A stretch of 64,000 nucleotides of DNA from Takifugu bimaculatus (Eukaryota > Chordata > Actinopteri > Tetraodontiformes > Tetraodontidae), in the NCBI GenBank assembly GCA_004026145.2, contig CP034990.1, forward strand, positions 6,845,812 through 6,909,811. The letters run 5' to 3'. How positions within the stretch are numbered: position 1 is the first letter of the stretch; each line of letters starts with the position of its first letter. The notes below the pieces were generated by a model that did not search any database, had not been told where the DNA came from, and worked only from the letters and a program-made list of their open reading frames with translations. A program made the position numbers and the translations under genes. Below, in pieces: positions 22,257 to 34,700 of the stretch.

Positions 22257-23902
22257 TTTACTTTGTGTTTAGACAGATTTCCAATAGTATTTTCTTAAAG
22301 AGCAGCAAGTAAAATATAGAATTCTCAAGTCAAGGGAAAAACAATTTGCATTGCTCCACACAATTGAAGGAGCTTAAAGGCTTAACTCTTTCAAGTCATT
22401 CTGGCTTTTTCATCTTTGAAGAGGGTGTGAAAGTGATATTTTCCAAGAACCGAATGAACGCTGCGGCGGTACGACGACACGTGTTGGTTTCTGCTCCGCA
22501 GTGCATCCGTCACAAACCAATCGATCCAAATGCCTCATCTCAGCTGGCTAATTTCTATTTTCACACTCTGCTGTGTCATCATGTGAATCAGAATATTATT
22601 TATGGTTGAATGTGAAAATCGGTAGTTACAATTTAGATGAATGTTGTGCAAACCGCTGTAAAACACCGCGTTGCTCCAGCTACAATTTGCTGTGACTTTG
22701 ATGAGTCATTCTGCTTGCAAATTAACCACTCACTATTAATTTGTCATACATTTCATGGCAGAAAACAGTTTGTTTTACTCTATGATTTATTTTCTACTGT
22801 TTTCCTGTTGGGTTTTTCCAGATGTGCTTGCAGCAAAATGCATCCTCAGTAGTTGCTCTGGAGCAGAAAGGGTAGCTGTTTTTTGCCTCGTCATGGCGTT
22901 GACATTTCAGTTTCTTCAGACTGCAGCATAGCTAATGAGGTATAATACGCTCTAGTTTGTGCGTTGCATCAACAGTAATGGCACCTTCCTGATGGCTCTG
23001 CTCTGGAACCACCTCCATGCACCTTGAACAAAAACCATTTCAGATGCTACATCCCAATACGCCGTATCTGAAAACAAGCCTTTGCTGTCTTTAATATATG
23101 TTTGTCGGTGTAATTCAAACTATAAAAGCACGTTTGAATGTCTATGACAGATGCTCTTCATTCAGCTGTGAATCAACGTTTGGGTCAAGGGCAAGAACAC
23201 AGCACCAGAAGATCTGTCCGGTCTTTAAACATAGCGTATGTGTGTGTTAGTGACACATTAATATTTAATGGGAATACTTTCTGATGCATCAGAGATGTAG
23301 ATACGGGGCAGCAGCGATAGAATTCACAGCCTTCTTCCTGCAAGGCTTAAATGGCAAAACCCTTGACTCCAACATCCACATGTTTTTCCTTTTTCTTCAT
23401 TTCTGTTTCAACAAAATGTTGCATGGGATGACCTTGGTTGGTTGCCCTATTTCTCAGGTTGCATCCTACATTATGGTATGTTCTGATCTTGTCTCTTGTT
23501 TCCCATTTTGTCAATTAAAGCTATGGAGATATAACTGAGAGTGACCTCTGCCAACATAGATGTGTTTTCTCCTTCCCATTCAGCATTATTCTGAAAAAAG
23601 AACCCCCCCATAAGCACACACACATGCACAAACAAAAACATGCTACTATATATGCTAAAATAATACATAATAATCTAAAATTTGGTCATATAAACTGTAA
23701 ACTCAGTTATACAAGTTAGCCAATCAAATCAAGTGATCACTGTTATTGAGATGTTGGTTACTTGGAAGTGAAGAAGTTTATTAAGAGAATGATCATGCCA
23801 AATGCATATTTTTCTTCTTGCAGTCAATTCCGTTTTATTTCTTGTGCTTTAAAATTGTGGCATTAGTCAATGTCCAACATTGTCCATCATCCCTGCGAGT
23901 GA
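22257..23902. other. Unannotated AT-rich DNA
   Basis: Unique AT-rich DNA of 1.6 kb between two arrays. No exon or mobile element recognised. Confidence 0.4.
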
Positions 23903-24512
23903 CCCTAACCCTAACCCCTAACTCCCTAATCCCTAACCCTAACTCCCTAACCCCTAATCCCTAACCCTAATCCTAACCCCTAACCCTAGCCCTAATCCCT
24001 AACCCTAACCCTAGCCCTAATCCCTAACCCTAATCCCTAACCTCTAGCCCTAATCCCTAACTCCCTAACCCTAACCCCTAACACTAACCCTAGCCCTAAT
24101 CCCTAACCCTAACCCCTAGCCCTAATCCCTAACTCCCTAACCCTAACCCTAATCCTAACCCTAAACCTAGCCCTAATCCCTAACTCCCTAACCCTAGCCC
24201 TAATCCCTAACCCCTAGCCCTAATCCCTAACTCCCTAACCCCTAACACTAACCCTAGCCCTAATCCCTATCACTCTAACCCCTAACCTAATCCTAACCTA
24301 AACCCTACACTAAACCCTAATCTAACCCTAACACTAACCCTGCTCCCAGAATCTTAACCCTAACCCTAGCCCTAATCCCTAACTCCCTAACCCTAGCCCT
24401 AATCCCTAACCCTAACCCCTAGCCCTAATCCCTAACTCCCTAACCCCTAACACTAACCCTAGCCCTAATCCCTAACCCTAACTCCTAACCCTAACTCCCT
24501 AACCCTAGCCCT
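23903..24512. repeat. CCCTAA-type variant array (left of gap)
   Basis: Irregular units CCCTAACC, CCCTAATCCCTAACTCC and CCCTAGCCCTAATCC up to the assembly gap. Its strand orientation is opposite to the array on the right of the gap. Confidence 0.93.
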
Positions 24513-24612
24513 NNNNNNNNNNNNNNNNNNNNNNNNNNNNNNNNNNNNNNNNNNNNNNNNNNNNNNNNNNNNNNNNNNNNNNNNNNNNNNNNNNNNNNNN
24601 NNNNNNNNNNNN
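24513..24612. other. Assembly gap (100 N)
   Basis: Exactly 100 N bases, a conventional placeholder for a gap of unknown size. It sits where the repeat strand flips from CCCTAA to TTAGGG. Confidence 0.99.
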
Positions 24613-27600
24613 AGTTAGCATTAGGGGTTGAGGGTTAGGGTTGGAGTTAGGGTTAACCTTAGGGTAGGGTTGGATAGTTTAGTGGTTAACATATAGGGTT
24701 AGGGTTGGATTAGGGTTAGGGTTAGGGTTAGCATTAGGGTTAGGGTTGGAGTTAGGGTTAACATTAGGGTTAGGGTTGGATTAGGGTTAGGGTTAGCATA
24801 GGGTTAGGGTTAACATTGCATAGGGTTAGGGTTAGCATTAGGGTTAAGGTTAGGGTTGGAGTTAGGGTTAGGGTTAGAGTTAGAGTTAGAGTTAGGGTTG
24901 GATTAGGGTTATGGTTAGAGTTAGCATAGCATTAGGGTTAACATTTGCCTAGGGTTAGGGTTAGCATTAGGGTTATGGGTAGGGTTAGCATTAGGTTAGG
25001 GTTTAGGGTTGGATTAGGGTTAGGGTTGGATTAGGTTAGGGTTAGCATTAGGGTTAGGGTTAACATTTGCATTGGGTTAGGTGTTAGGGTTGGATTAGGG
25101 TTAGGGTTAGGGTTGGAGTTTAGTGTTGGAGTTAGGGTTAACTTTAGGGTTAGGGTTAGGGTTGGAGTTAGGGTTAGAGTTATGGTTAACTTTAGGGTTA
25201 GGTTTGGATTAGGGTTAGGGTTAGAGTTAGCATTAGGGTTAGGGTTAACATTGCATAGGGTTAGGGTTAGAGTTTAGATTAGGGTTAGCATTAGCATTAG
25301 GGTTAGCATTAGGGTTAGGGTTAGGGTTGAAGTTAGAGTTAGCATTAGGGTTAGGGTTAGGGTTGGAGTTAGGGTTAACTTTAGGGTTAGGGTTGGAGTT
25401 ACGGTTAACATTAGGGTTAGGGTTGGATTAGGGTTAGGGTTAGGGTTAGCATTAGGGTTAGGATTAACATTTGCATAGGGTTAGGGTTAGCATTAGGGTT
25501 TAGGGTTAGGGTTAACATTAGGGTTGGGGTTAGCATTAGGGTTAGGGTTAACATTTGCATAGGGTTAGGGTTAGCATTAGGGTTAGGGTTAGGGTTTGGA
25601 TTAGGGTTAGGGTTAGCATTAGGGTTACGGTTGGATTAGGGTTAGGGTTAGCATTAGGGTTAGGGTTAACATTTGCATAGGGTTAGGGTTAGAGTTAGCA
25701 TTAGGGTTAGCATTAGCATTAGGGTTAGCATTGGCATTAGGGTTAGGGTTAGCATTAGGGTTAGGGTCAACATTTGCATAGGGTTAGGGTTAGCATTAGG
25801 GTTAGGGTTAGGGTTGAAGTTAGAGTTAGCATTAGGGTTAGGGTTAGGGTTGGAGTTAGGGTTAACTTTAGGGTTAGGGTTGGAGTTAGGGTTAACATTA
25901 GGGTTAGGGTTGGATTAGGGTTAGGGTTAGGGTTAGCATTAGGGTTAGGATTAACATTTGCATAGGGTTAGGGTTAGCATTAGGTTTAGGGTTAGGGTTA
26001 ACACAAGGGTTGGGGTTAGCATTAGGGTTAGGGTTAACATTTGCATAGGGTTAGGGTTAGCATTAGGGTTAGGGTTAGGGTTGGATTTAGGGTTAACATT
26101 AGGGTTAGGGTTGGATTAGGGTTAGGGTTAGCATTAGGGTTACGGTTGGATTAGGGTTAGGGTTAGCATTAGGGTTAGGGTTAACATTTGCATAGGGTTA
26201 AGGTTAGGGGTTAGCATTAGGGTTAGGGTTAGGGTTGGAGTTAGGGTTAACATTAGGGTTAGGGGTTGGATTAGGGTTGGATTAGGGTTATGGTTAGAGT
26301 TAGCATTAGCATTAGGGTTAACATTAGGGTTAGGGTTGGATTAGGGTTAGGGTTAACATTTGCATAGGGTTAGGGTTAGGGTTAGCATTAGGGTTAGGGT
26401 TGGAGTTAGGGTTAACATTAGGGTTAGGGTTGGATTAGGGTTAGGGTTAGGGTTAGCATTAGGGTTACGGTTGGATTAGGGTTAGGGTTAGCATTAGGGT
26501 TAGGGTTAACATTTGCATAGGGTTAGGGTTAGCATTAGGGTTAAGGTTAGGGTTGGAGTTAGGGTTAGGGTTAGAGTTAGAGTTAGGGTTGGATTAGGGT
26601 TATGGTTAGAGTTAGCATTAGCATTAGGGTTAACATTTGCATAGGGTTAGGGTTAGCATTAGGGTTAGGGTTAACATTTGCATAGGGTTAGGGTTAGGGT
26701 TGGATTAGGGTTAGGGTTAGGGTTAGGGTTAGGGTTGGAGTTAGGGTTGGAGTTAGGGTTAACTTTAGGGTTAGGTTTGGATTAGGGTTATGGTTAGGGT
26801 TAGCATTATGGTTAGGGGTTAGCATTAGGGTTAGAGTTAGCATTAGCATTAGGGTTAGCATTGGCAATTAGGGTTACATTATGGTTAGGGTTGGAGTTAG
26901 GGTTAGCGTTAGGGTTGGATTAGGGTTATGGTTAGAGTTAGCATTAGCATTAGGGTTAGCATTAGCATTAGGGTTAACATTATGGTTAGGGTTGGAGTTA
27001 GTGTTAACATTAGGGTTGGGGGTTAGCATTAGGGTTAGGGTTAACATTTGCATAGGGTTAGGGTTAGCATTAGGGTTAGGGTTAGGGTTAACATTAGGGT
27101 TAGGGTTAGGGTTGGATTAGGGTTAGGGTTAGCATTAGGGTTAGGGTTAACATTAGGGTTAGGGTTTACATTTGCATAGGGTGAGGGTTAGCATTAGGGT
27201 TAGGGTTAGGGTTGGATTAGAGTTAGGGTTGGATTAGGGTTAGGGTTAGGGTTAGCATTAGGGTTAGGGTTAACATTTGCATAGGGTTAGGGTTAGGGTT
27301 AGTTTAGGGTTAGGGTTGGAGTTAGGGTTAGAGTTATGGTTAACTTTAGGGTTATTGTTGGATTAAGGTTAGGGTTAGAGTTAGCATTAGGGTTAGCATT
27401 AGCATTAGGGTTAGCATTGGCATTAGGGTTAAGGTTAGGGTGGAGTTAGGGTTAGCATTAGGGTTAGGGTTAACATTTGCATAGGGTTAGGGTTAGGGTT
27501 GGAGTTAGGGTTACTTTAGGGTTAGGGTTAGGGTTGGAGTTAGGGTTAGGGTTAGCATTAGGGTTAGGGTTAGGGTTGGAGTTAGGGTTAGCGTTAGGGT

Positions 27601-27704
27601 TGGATTAGGGTTATGGTTAGAGTTAGCATTAGGGTTAGGGTTAGCATTAGGGTTAGCATTAGCAATTAGGGTTAACATTATGGTTAGGGTTGGAGTTAGG
27701 GTTA

Positions 27705-27776
27705 GAGGTCTAATGTGCATGTGTGTGTGTCTGTGTGTGAATGAGTGTGAGAATGAGTGAGAGAAGGTTGGAGTTA
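27705..27776. repeat. TG-rich island inside the satellite, copy 1
   Basis: AGGTCTAATGTGCATG, a (TG)n block, then GAATGAGTGTGAGAATGAG. It interrupts the hexamer array and serves as a landmark for higher-order units. The GGTCTA beside (TG)n resembles the dispersed repeat at 63215-63440 read in reverse. Confidence 0.88.
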
Positions 27777-30700
27777 GAGTTAGCATTATGGTTAGGTTTG
27801 GATTAGGGTTATGGTTAGAGTTAGCATTAGCATTAGGGTTAGCATTAGGGTTAGCATTAGCATTAGGGTTAACATTATGGTTAGGGTTGTATTAGGGTTA
27901 GGGTTAGGGTTAGCATTAGGGTTAGGGTTAGGGTTGGAGTTAGGGTTAACATCAGGGTTAGGGTTGGATTAGGGTTAGGGTTAGGGTTAACATTTGCATA
28001 GGGTTAGGGTTAGTTTAGGGTTAGGGTTGGAGTTAGGGTTAGAGTTATGGTTAACTTTAGGGTTAGGGTTGGATTAGGGTTAGGGTTAGAGTTAGCATTA
28101 GGGTTAGGGTTAACATTTGCATAGGGTTAGGGTTAGAGTTAGCATTAGGGTTAGCATTAGCATTAGGGTTAGCATTGGCATTAGGGTTAGGGTTAGCATT
28201 AGGGTTAGGGTCAACATTTGCATAGGGTTAGGGTTAGCATTAGGGTTAGGGTTAGGGTTGAAGTTAGAGTTAGCATTAGGGTTAGGGTTAGGGTTGGAGT
28301 TAGGGTTAACTTTAGGGTTAGGGTTGGAGTTAGGGTTAACATTAGGGTTAGGGTTGGATTAGGGTTAGGGTTAGGGTTAGCATTAGGGTTAGGATTAACA
28401 TTTGCATAGGGTTAGGGTTAGCATTAGGTTTAGGGTTAGGGTTAACACAATGGTTGGGGTTAGCATTAGGGTTAGGGTTAACATTTGCATAGGGTTAGGG
28501 TTAGAGTTAGCATTAGGGTTAGCATTAGCATTAGGGTTAGCATTGGCATTAGGGTTAGGGTTAGCATTAGGGTTAGGGTCAACATTTGCATAGGGTTAGG
28601 GTTAGCATTAGGGTTAGGGTTAGGGTTGAAGTTAGAGTTAGCATTAGGGTTAGGGTTAGGGTTGGAGTTAGGGTTAACTTTAGGGTTAGGGTTGGAGTTA
28701 GGGTTAACATTAGGGTTAGGGTTGGATTAGGGTTAGGGTTAGGGTTAGCATTAGGGTTAGGGTTGGAGTTAGGGTTAACATTAGGGTTAGGGTTGGATTA
28801 GGGTTAGGGTTAGCATTAGGGTTAGGGTTAACATTTGCATAGGGTTAGGGTTAGCATTAGGGTTAAGGTTAGGGTTGGAGTTAGGGTTAGGGTTAGAGTT
28901 AGAGTTAGAGTTAGGGTTGGATTAGGGTTATGGTTAGAGTTAGCATTAGCATTAGGGTTAACATTTGCATAGGGTTAGGGTTAGCATTAGGGTTAGGGTT
29001 AGGGTTAGCATTAGGGTTAGGGTTAGGGTTGGATTAGGGTTAGGGTTGGATTAGGGTTAGGGTTAGCATTAGGGTTAGGGTTAACATTTGCATAGGGTTA
29101 GGGTTAGGGTTGGATTAGGGTTAGGGTTAGGGTTGGAGTTAGGGTTGGAGTTAGGGTTAACTTTAGGGTTAGGGTTAGGGTTGGAGTTAGGGTTAGAGTT
29201 ATGGTTAACTTTAGGGTTAGGTTTGGATTAGGGTTAGGGTTAGAGTTAGCATTAGGGTTAGGGTTAACATTTGCATAGGGTTAGGGTTAGAGTTAGAATT
29301 AGGGTTAGCATTAGCATTAGGGTTAGCATTAGGGTTAGGGTTAGGGTTGAAGTTAGAGTTAGCATTAGGGTTAGGGTTAGGGTTGGAGTTAGGGTTAACT
29401 TTAGGGTTAGGGTTGGAGTTACGGTTAACATTAGGGTTAGGGTTGGATTAGGGTTAGGGTTAGGGTTAGCATTAGGGTTAGGATTAACATTTGCATAGGG
29501 TTAGGGTTAGCATTAGGTTTAGGGTTAGGGTTAACATTAGGGTTGGGGTTAGCATTAGGGTTAGGGTTAACATTTGCATAGGGTTAGGGTTAGCATTAGG
29601 GTTAGGGTTAGGGTTGGATTAGGGTTAGGGTTAGCATTAGGGTTACGGTTGGATTAGGGTTAGGGTTAGCATTAGGGTTAGGGTTAACATTTGCATAGGG
29701 TTAGGGTTAGAGTTAGCATTAGGGTTAGCATTAGCATTAGGGTTAGCATTGGCATTAGGGTTAGGGTTAGCATTAGGGTTAGGGTCAACATTTGCATAGG
29801 GTTAGGGTTAGCATTAGGGTTAGGGTTAGGGTTGAAGTTAGAGTTAGCATTAGGGTTAGGGTTAGGGTTGGAGTTAGGGTTAACTTTAGGGTTAGGGTTG
29901 GAGTTAGGGTTAACATTAGGGTTAGGGTTGGATTAGGGTTAGGGTTAGGGTTAGCATTAGGGTTAGGATTAACATTTGCATAGGGTTAGGGTTAGCATTA
30001 GGTTTAGGGTTAGGGTTAACACAATGGTTGGGGTTAGCATTAGGGTTAGGGTTAACATTTGCATAGGGTTAGGGTTAGCATTAGGGTTAGGGTTAGGGTT
30101 GGATTTAGGGTTAACATTAGGGTTAGGGTTGGATTAGGGTTAGGGTTAGCATTAGGGTTACGGTTGGATTAGGGTTAGGGTTAGCATTAGGGTTAGGGTT
30201 AACATTTGCATAGGGTTAAGGTTAGGGTTAGCATTAGGGTTAGGGTTAGGGTTGGAGTTAGGGTTAACATTAGGGTTAGGGTTGGATTAGGGTTGGATTA
30301 GGGTTATGGTTAGAGTTAGCATTAGCATTAGGGTTAACATTAGGGTTAGGGTTGGATTAGGGTTAGGGTTAACATTTGCATAGGGTTAGGGTTAGGGTTA
30401 GCATTAGGGTTAGGGTTGGAGTTAGGGTTAACATTAGGGTTAGGGTTGGATTAGGGTTAGGGTTAGGGTTAGCATTAGGGTTACGGTTGGATTAGGGTTA
30501 GGGTTAGCATTAGGGTTAGGGTTAACATTTGCAAAGGGTTAGGGTTAGCATTAGGGTTAAGGTTAGGGTTGGAGTGAGGGTTAGGGTTAGAGTTAGAGTT
30601 AGGGTTGGATTAGGGTTATGGTTAGAGTTAGCATTAGCATTAGGGTTAACATTTGCATAGGGTTAGGGTTAGCATTAGGGTTAGGGTTAACATTTGCATA

Positions 30701-31719
30701 GGGTTAGGGTTAGGGTTGGATTAGGGTTAGGGTTAGGGTTAGGGTTAGGGTTGGAGTTAGGGTTGGAGTTAGGGTTAACTTTAGGGTTAGGTTTGGATTA
30801 GGGTTATGGTTAGGGTTAGCATTATGGTTAGGGTTAGCATTAGGGTTAGAGTTAGCATTAGCATTAGGGTTAGCATTGGCATTAGGGTTAACATTATGGT
30901 TAGGGTTGGAGTTAGGGTTAGCGTTAGGGTTGGATTAGGGTTATGGTTAGAGTTAGCATTAGCATTAGGGTTAGCATTAGCATTAGGGTTAACATTATGG
31001 TTAGGGTTGGAGTTAGTGTTAACATTAGGGTTGGGGTTAGCATTAGGGTTAGGGTTAACATTTGCATAGGGTTAGGGTTAGCATTAGGGTTAGGGTTAGG
31101 GTTAACATTAGGGTTAGGGTTAGGGTTGGATTAGGGTTAGGGTTAGCATTAGGGTTAGGGTTAACATTAGGGTTAGGGTTTACATTTGCATAGGGTGAGG
31201 GTTAGCATTAGGGTTAGGGTTAGGGTTGGATTAGAGTTAGGGTTGGATTAGGGTTAGGGTTAGGGTTAGCATTAGGGTTAGGGTTAACATTTGCATAGGG
31301 TTAGGGTTAGGGTTAGTTTAGGGTTAGGGTTGGAGTTAGGGTTAGAGTTATGGTTAACTTTAGGGTTATTGTTGGATTAAGGTTAGGGTTAGAGTTAGCA
31401 TTAGGGTTAGCATTAGCATTAGGGTTAGCATTGGCATTAGGGTTAAGGTTAGGGTTGGAGTTAGGGTTAGCATTAGGGTTAGGGTTAACATTTGCATAGG
31501 GTTAGGGTTAGGGTTGGAGTTAGGGTTAACTTTAGGGTTAGGGTTAGGGTTGGAGTTAGGGTTAGGGTTAGCATTAGGGTTAGGGTTAGGGTTGGAGTTA
31601 GGGTTAGCGTTAGGGTTGGATTAGGGTTATGGTTAGAGTTAGCATTAGGGTTAGGGTTAGCATTAGGGTTAGCATTAGCATTAGGGTTAACATTATGGTT
31701 AGGGTTGGAGTTAGGGTTA

Positions 31720-31791
31720 GAGGTCTAATGTGCATGTGTGTGTGTCTGTGTGTGAATGAGTGTGAGAATGAGTGAGAGAAGGTTGGAGTTA
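31720..31791. repeat. TG-rich island inside the satellite, copy 2
   Basis: Same sequence as the island at 27705, shifted by 4015 bp. Confidence 0.88.
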
Positions 31792-34700
31792 GAGTTAGCA
31801 TTATGGTTAGGTTTGGATTAGGGTTATGGTTAGAGTTAGCATTAGCATTAGGGTTAGCATTAGGGTTAGCATTAGCATTAGGGTTAACATTATGGTTAGG
31901 GTTGTATTAGGGTTAGGGTTAGGGTTAGCATTAGGGTTAGGGTTAGGGTTGGAGTTAGGGTTAACATCAGGGTTAGGGTTGGATTAGGGTTAGGGTTAGG
32001 GTTAACATTTGCATAGGGTTAGGGTTAGTTTAGGGTTAGGGTTGGAGTTAGGGTTAGAGTTATGGTTAACTTTAGGGTTAGGGTTGGATTAGGGTTAGGG
32101 TTAGAGTTAGCATTAGGGTTAGGGTTAACATTTGCATAGGGTTAGGGTTAGAGTTAGCATTAGGGTTAGCATTAGCATTAGGGTTAGCATTGGCATTAGG
32201 GTTAGGGTTAGCATTAGGGTTAGGGTCAACATTTGCATAGGGTTAGGGTTAGCATTAGGGTTAGGGTTAGGGTTGAAGTTAGAGTTAGCATTAGGGTTAG
32301 GGTTAGGGTTGGAGTTAGGGTTAACTTTAGGGTTAGGGTTGGAGTTAGGGTTAACATTAGGGTTAGGGTTGGATTAGGGTTAGGGTTAGGGTTAGCATTA
32401 GGGTTAGGATTAACATTTGCATAGGGTTAGGGTTAGCATTAGGTTTAGGGTTAGGGTTAACACAAGGGTTGGGGTTAGCATTAGGGTTAGGGTTAACATT
32501 TGCATAGGGTTAGGGTTAGCATTAGGGTTAGGGTTAGGGTTGGATTTAGGGTTAACATTAGGGTTAGGGTTGGATTAGGGTTAGGGTTAGCATTAGGGTT
32601 ACGGTTGGATTAGGGTTAGGGTTAGCATTAGGGTTAGGGTTAACATTTGCATAGGGTTAGGGTTAGCATTAGGGTTAGGGTTAGCATTAGGGTTAGGGTT
32701 AGGGTTGGATTAGGGTTAGGGTTAGCATTAGGGTTACGGTTGGATTAGGGTTAGGGTTAGCATTAGGGTTAGGGTTAGGGTTGGAGTTAGGGTTAACATT
32801 AGGGTTAGGGTTGGATTAGGGTTATGGTTAGAGTTAGCATTAGCATTAGGGTTAACATTAGGGTTAGGGTTGGATTAGGGTTAGGGTTAACATTTGCATA
32901 GGGTTAGGGTTAGGGTTAGCATTAGGGTTAGGGTTGGAGTTAGGGTTAACATTAGGGTTAGGGTTGGATTAGGGTTAGGGTTAGCATTAGGGTTAGGGTT
33001 AACATTTGCATAGGGTTAGGGTTAGCATTAGGGTTAAGGTTAGGGTTGGAGTTAGGGTTAGGGTTAGAGTTAGAGTTAGAGTTAGGGTTGGATTAGGGTT
33101 ATGGTTAGAGTTAGCATTAGCATTAGGGTTAACATTTGCATAGGGTTAGGGTTAGCATTAGGGTTAGGGTTAGGGTTAGCATTAGGGTTAGGGTTAGGGT
33201 TGGATTAGGGTTAGGGTTGGATTAGGGTTAGGGTTAGCATTAGGGTTAGGGTTAACATTTGCATAGGGTTAGGGTTAGGGTTGGATTAGGGTTAGGGTTA
33301 GGGTTGGAGTTAGGGTTGGAGTTAGGGTTAACTTTAGGGTTAGGGTTAGGGTTGGAGTTAGGGTTAGAGTTATGGTTAACTTTAGGGTTAGGTTTGGATT
33401 AGGGTTAGGGTTAGAGTTAGCATTAGGGTTAGGGTTAACATTTGCATAGGGTTAGGGTTAGAGTTAGAATTAGGGTTAGCATTAGCATTAGGGTTAGCAT
33501 TAGGGTTAGGGTTAGGGTTGAAGTTAGAGTTAGCATTAGGGTTAGGGTTAGGGTTGGAGTTAGGGTTAACTTTAGGGTTAGGGTTGGAGTTACGGTTAAC
33601 ATTAGGGTTAGGGTTGGATTAGGGTTAGGGTTAGGGTTAGCATTAGGGTTAGGATTAACATTTGCATAGGGTTAGGGTTAGCATTAGGTTTAGGGTTAGG
33701 GTTAACATTAGGGTTGGGGTTAGCATTAGGGTTAGGGTTAACATTTGCATAGGGTTAGGGTTAGCATTAGGGTTAGGGTTAGGGTTGGATTAGGGTTAGG
33801 GTTAGCATTAGGGTTACGGTTGGATTAGGGTTAGGGTTAGCATTAGGGTTAGGGTTAACATTTGCATAGGGTTAGGGTTAGGGTTAGCATTAGGGTTAGG
33901 GTTGGAGTTAGGGTTAGGGTTAGAGTTAGACTTAGGTTTGGATTAGGGTTATGGTTAGAGTTAGCATTAGCATTAGGGTTAACATTAGGGTTAGGGTTGG
34001 ATTAGGGTTAGGGTTAATATTTGCATAGGGTTAGGGTTAGCATTAGGGTTAGGGTTAGCATTAGGGTTAGGGTTAGGGTTGGAGTTAGGGTTAACATTAG
34101 GGTTAGGGTTGGATTAGGGTTAGGGTTAGGGTTAGCATTAGGGTTACGGTTGGATTAGGGTTAGCATTAGGGTTAGGGTTAACATTTGCATAGGGTTAGG
34201 GTTAGCATTAGGGTTAAGGTTAGGGTTGGAGTTAGGGTTAGGGTTAGAGTTAGAGTTAGGGTTGGATTAGGGTTAGGGTTAGGGTTGGAGTTACGGTTGG
34301 AGTTAGGGTTAACTTTAGGGTTAGGGTTAGGGTTGGAGTTAGGGTTGGAGTTAGGGTTAGCATTAGGGTTAGGGTTAGCATTAGGGTTAGAGTTAGCATT
34401 AGCATTAGGGTTAGCATTGGCATTAGGGTTAACATTATGGTTAGGGTTGGAGTTAGGGTTAGGGTTAGGGTTAGGGTTAGGGTTAGGGTTGTAGTTAGGG
34501 TTAACATCAGGGTTAGGGTTGGATTAGGGTTAGGGTTAGAGTTAGCATTATCATTAGGGTTAGCATTGGCATTAGGGTTAAGGTTAGGGTTGGAGTTAGA
34601 GTTAGAATTAGGGTTAGCATTAGCATCAGGGTTAACATTATGGTTAGGGTTGGAGTTAGGGTTAGCATTAGGGTTAGCATTAGCTTTAGGGTTAACATTA

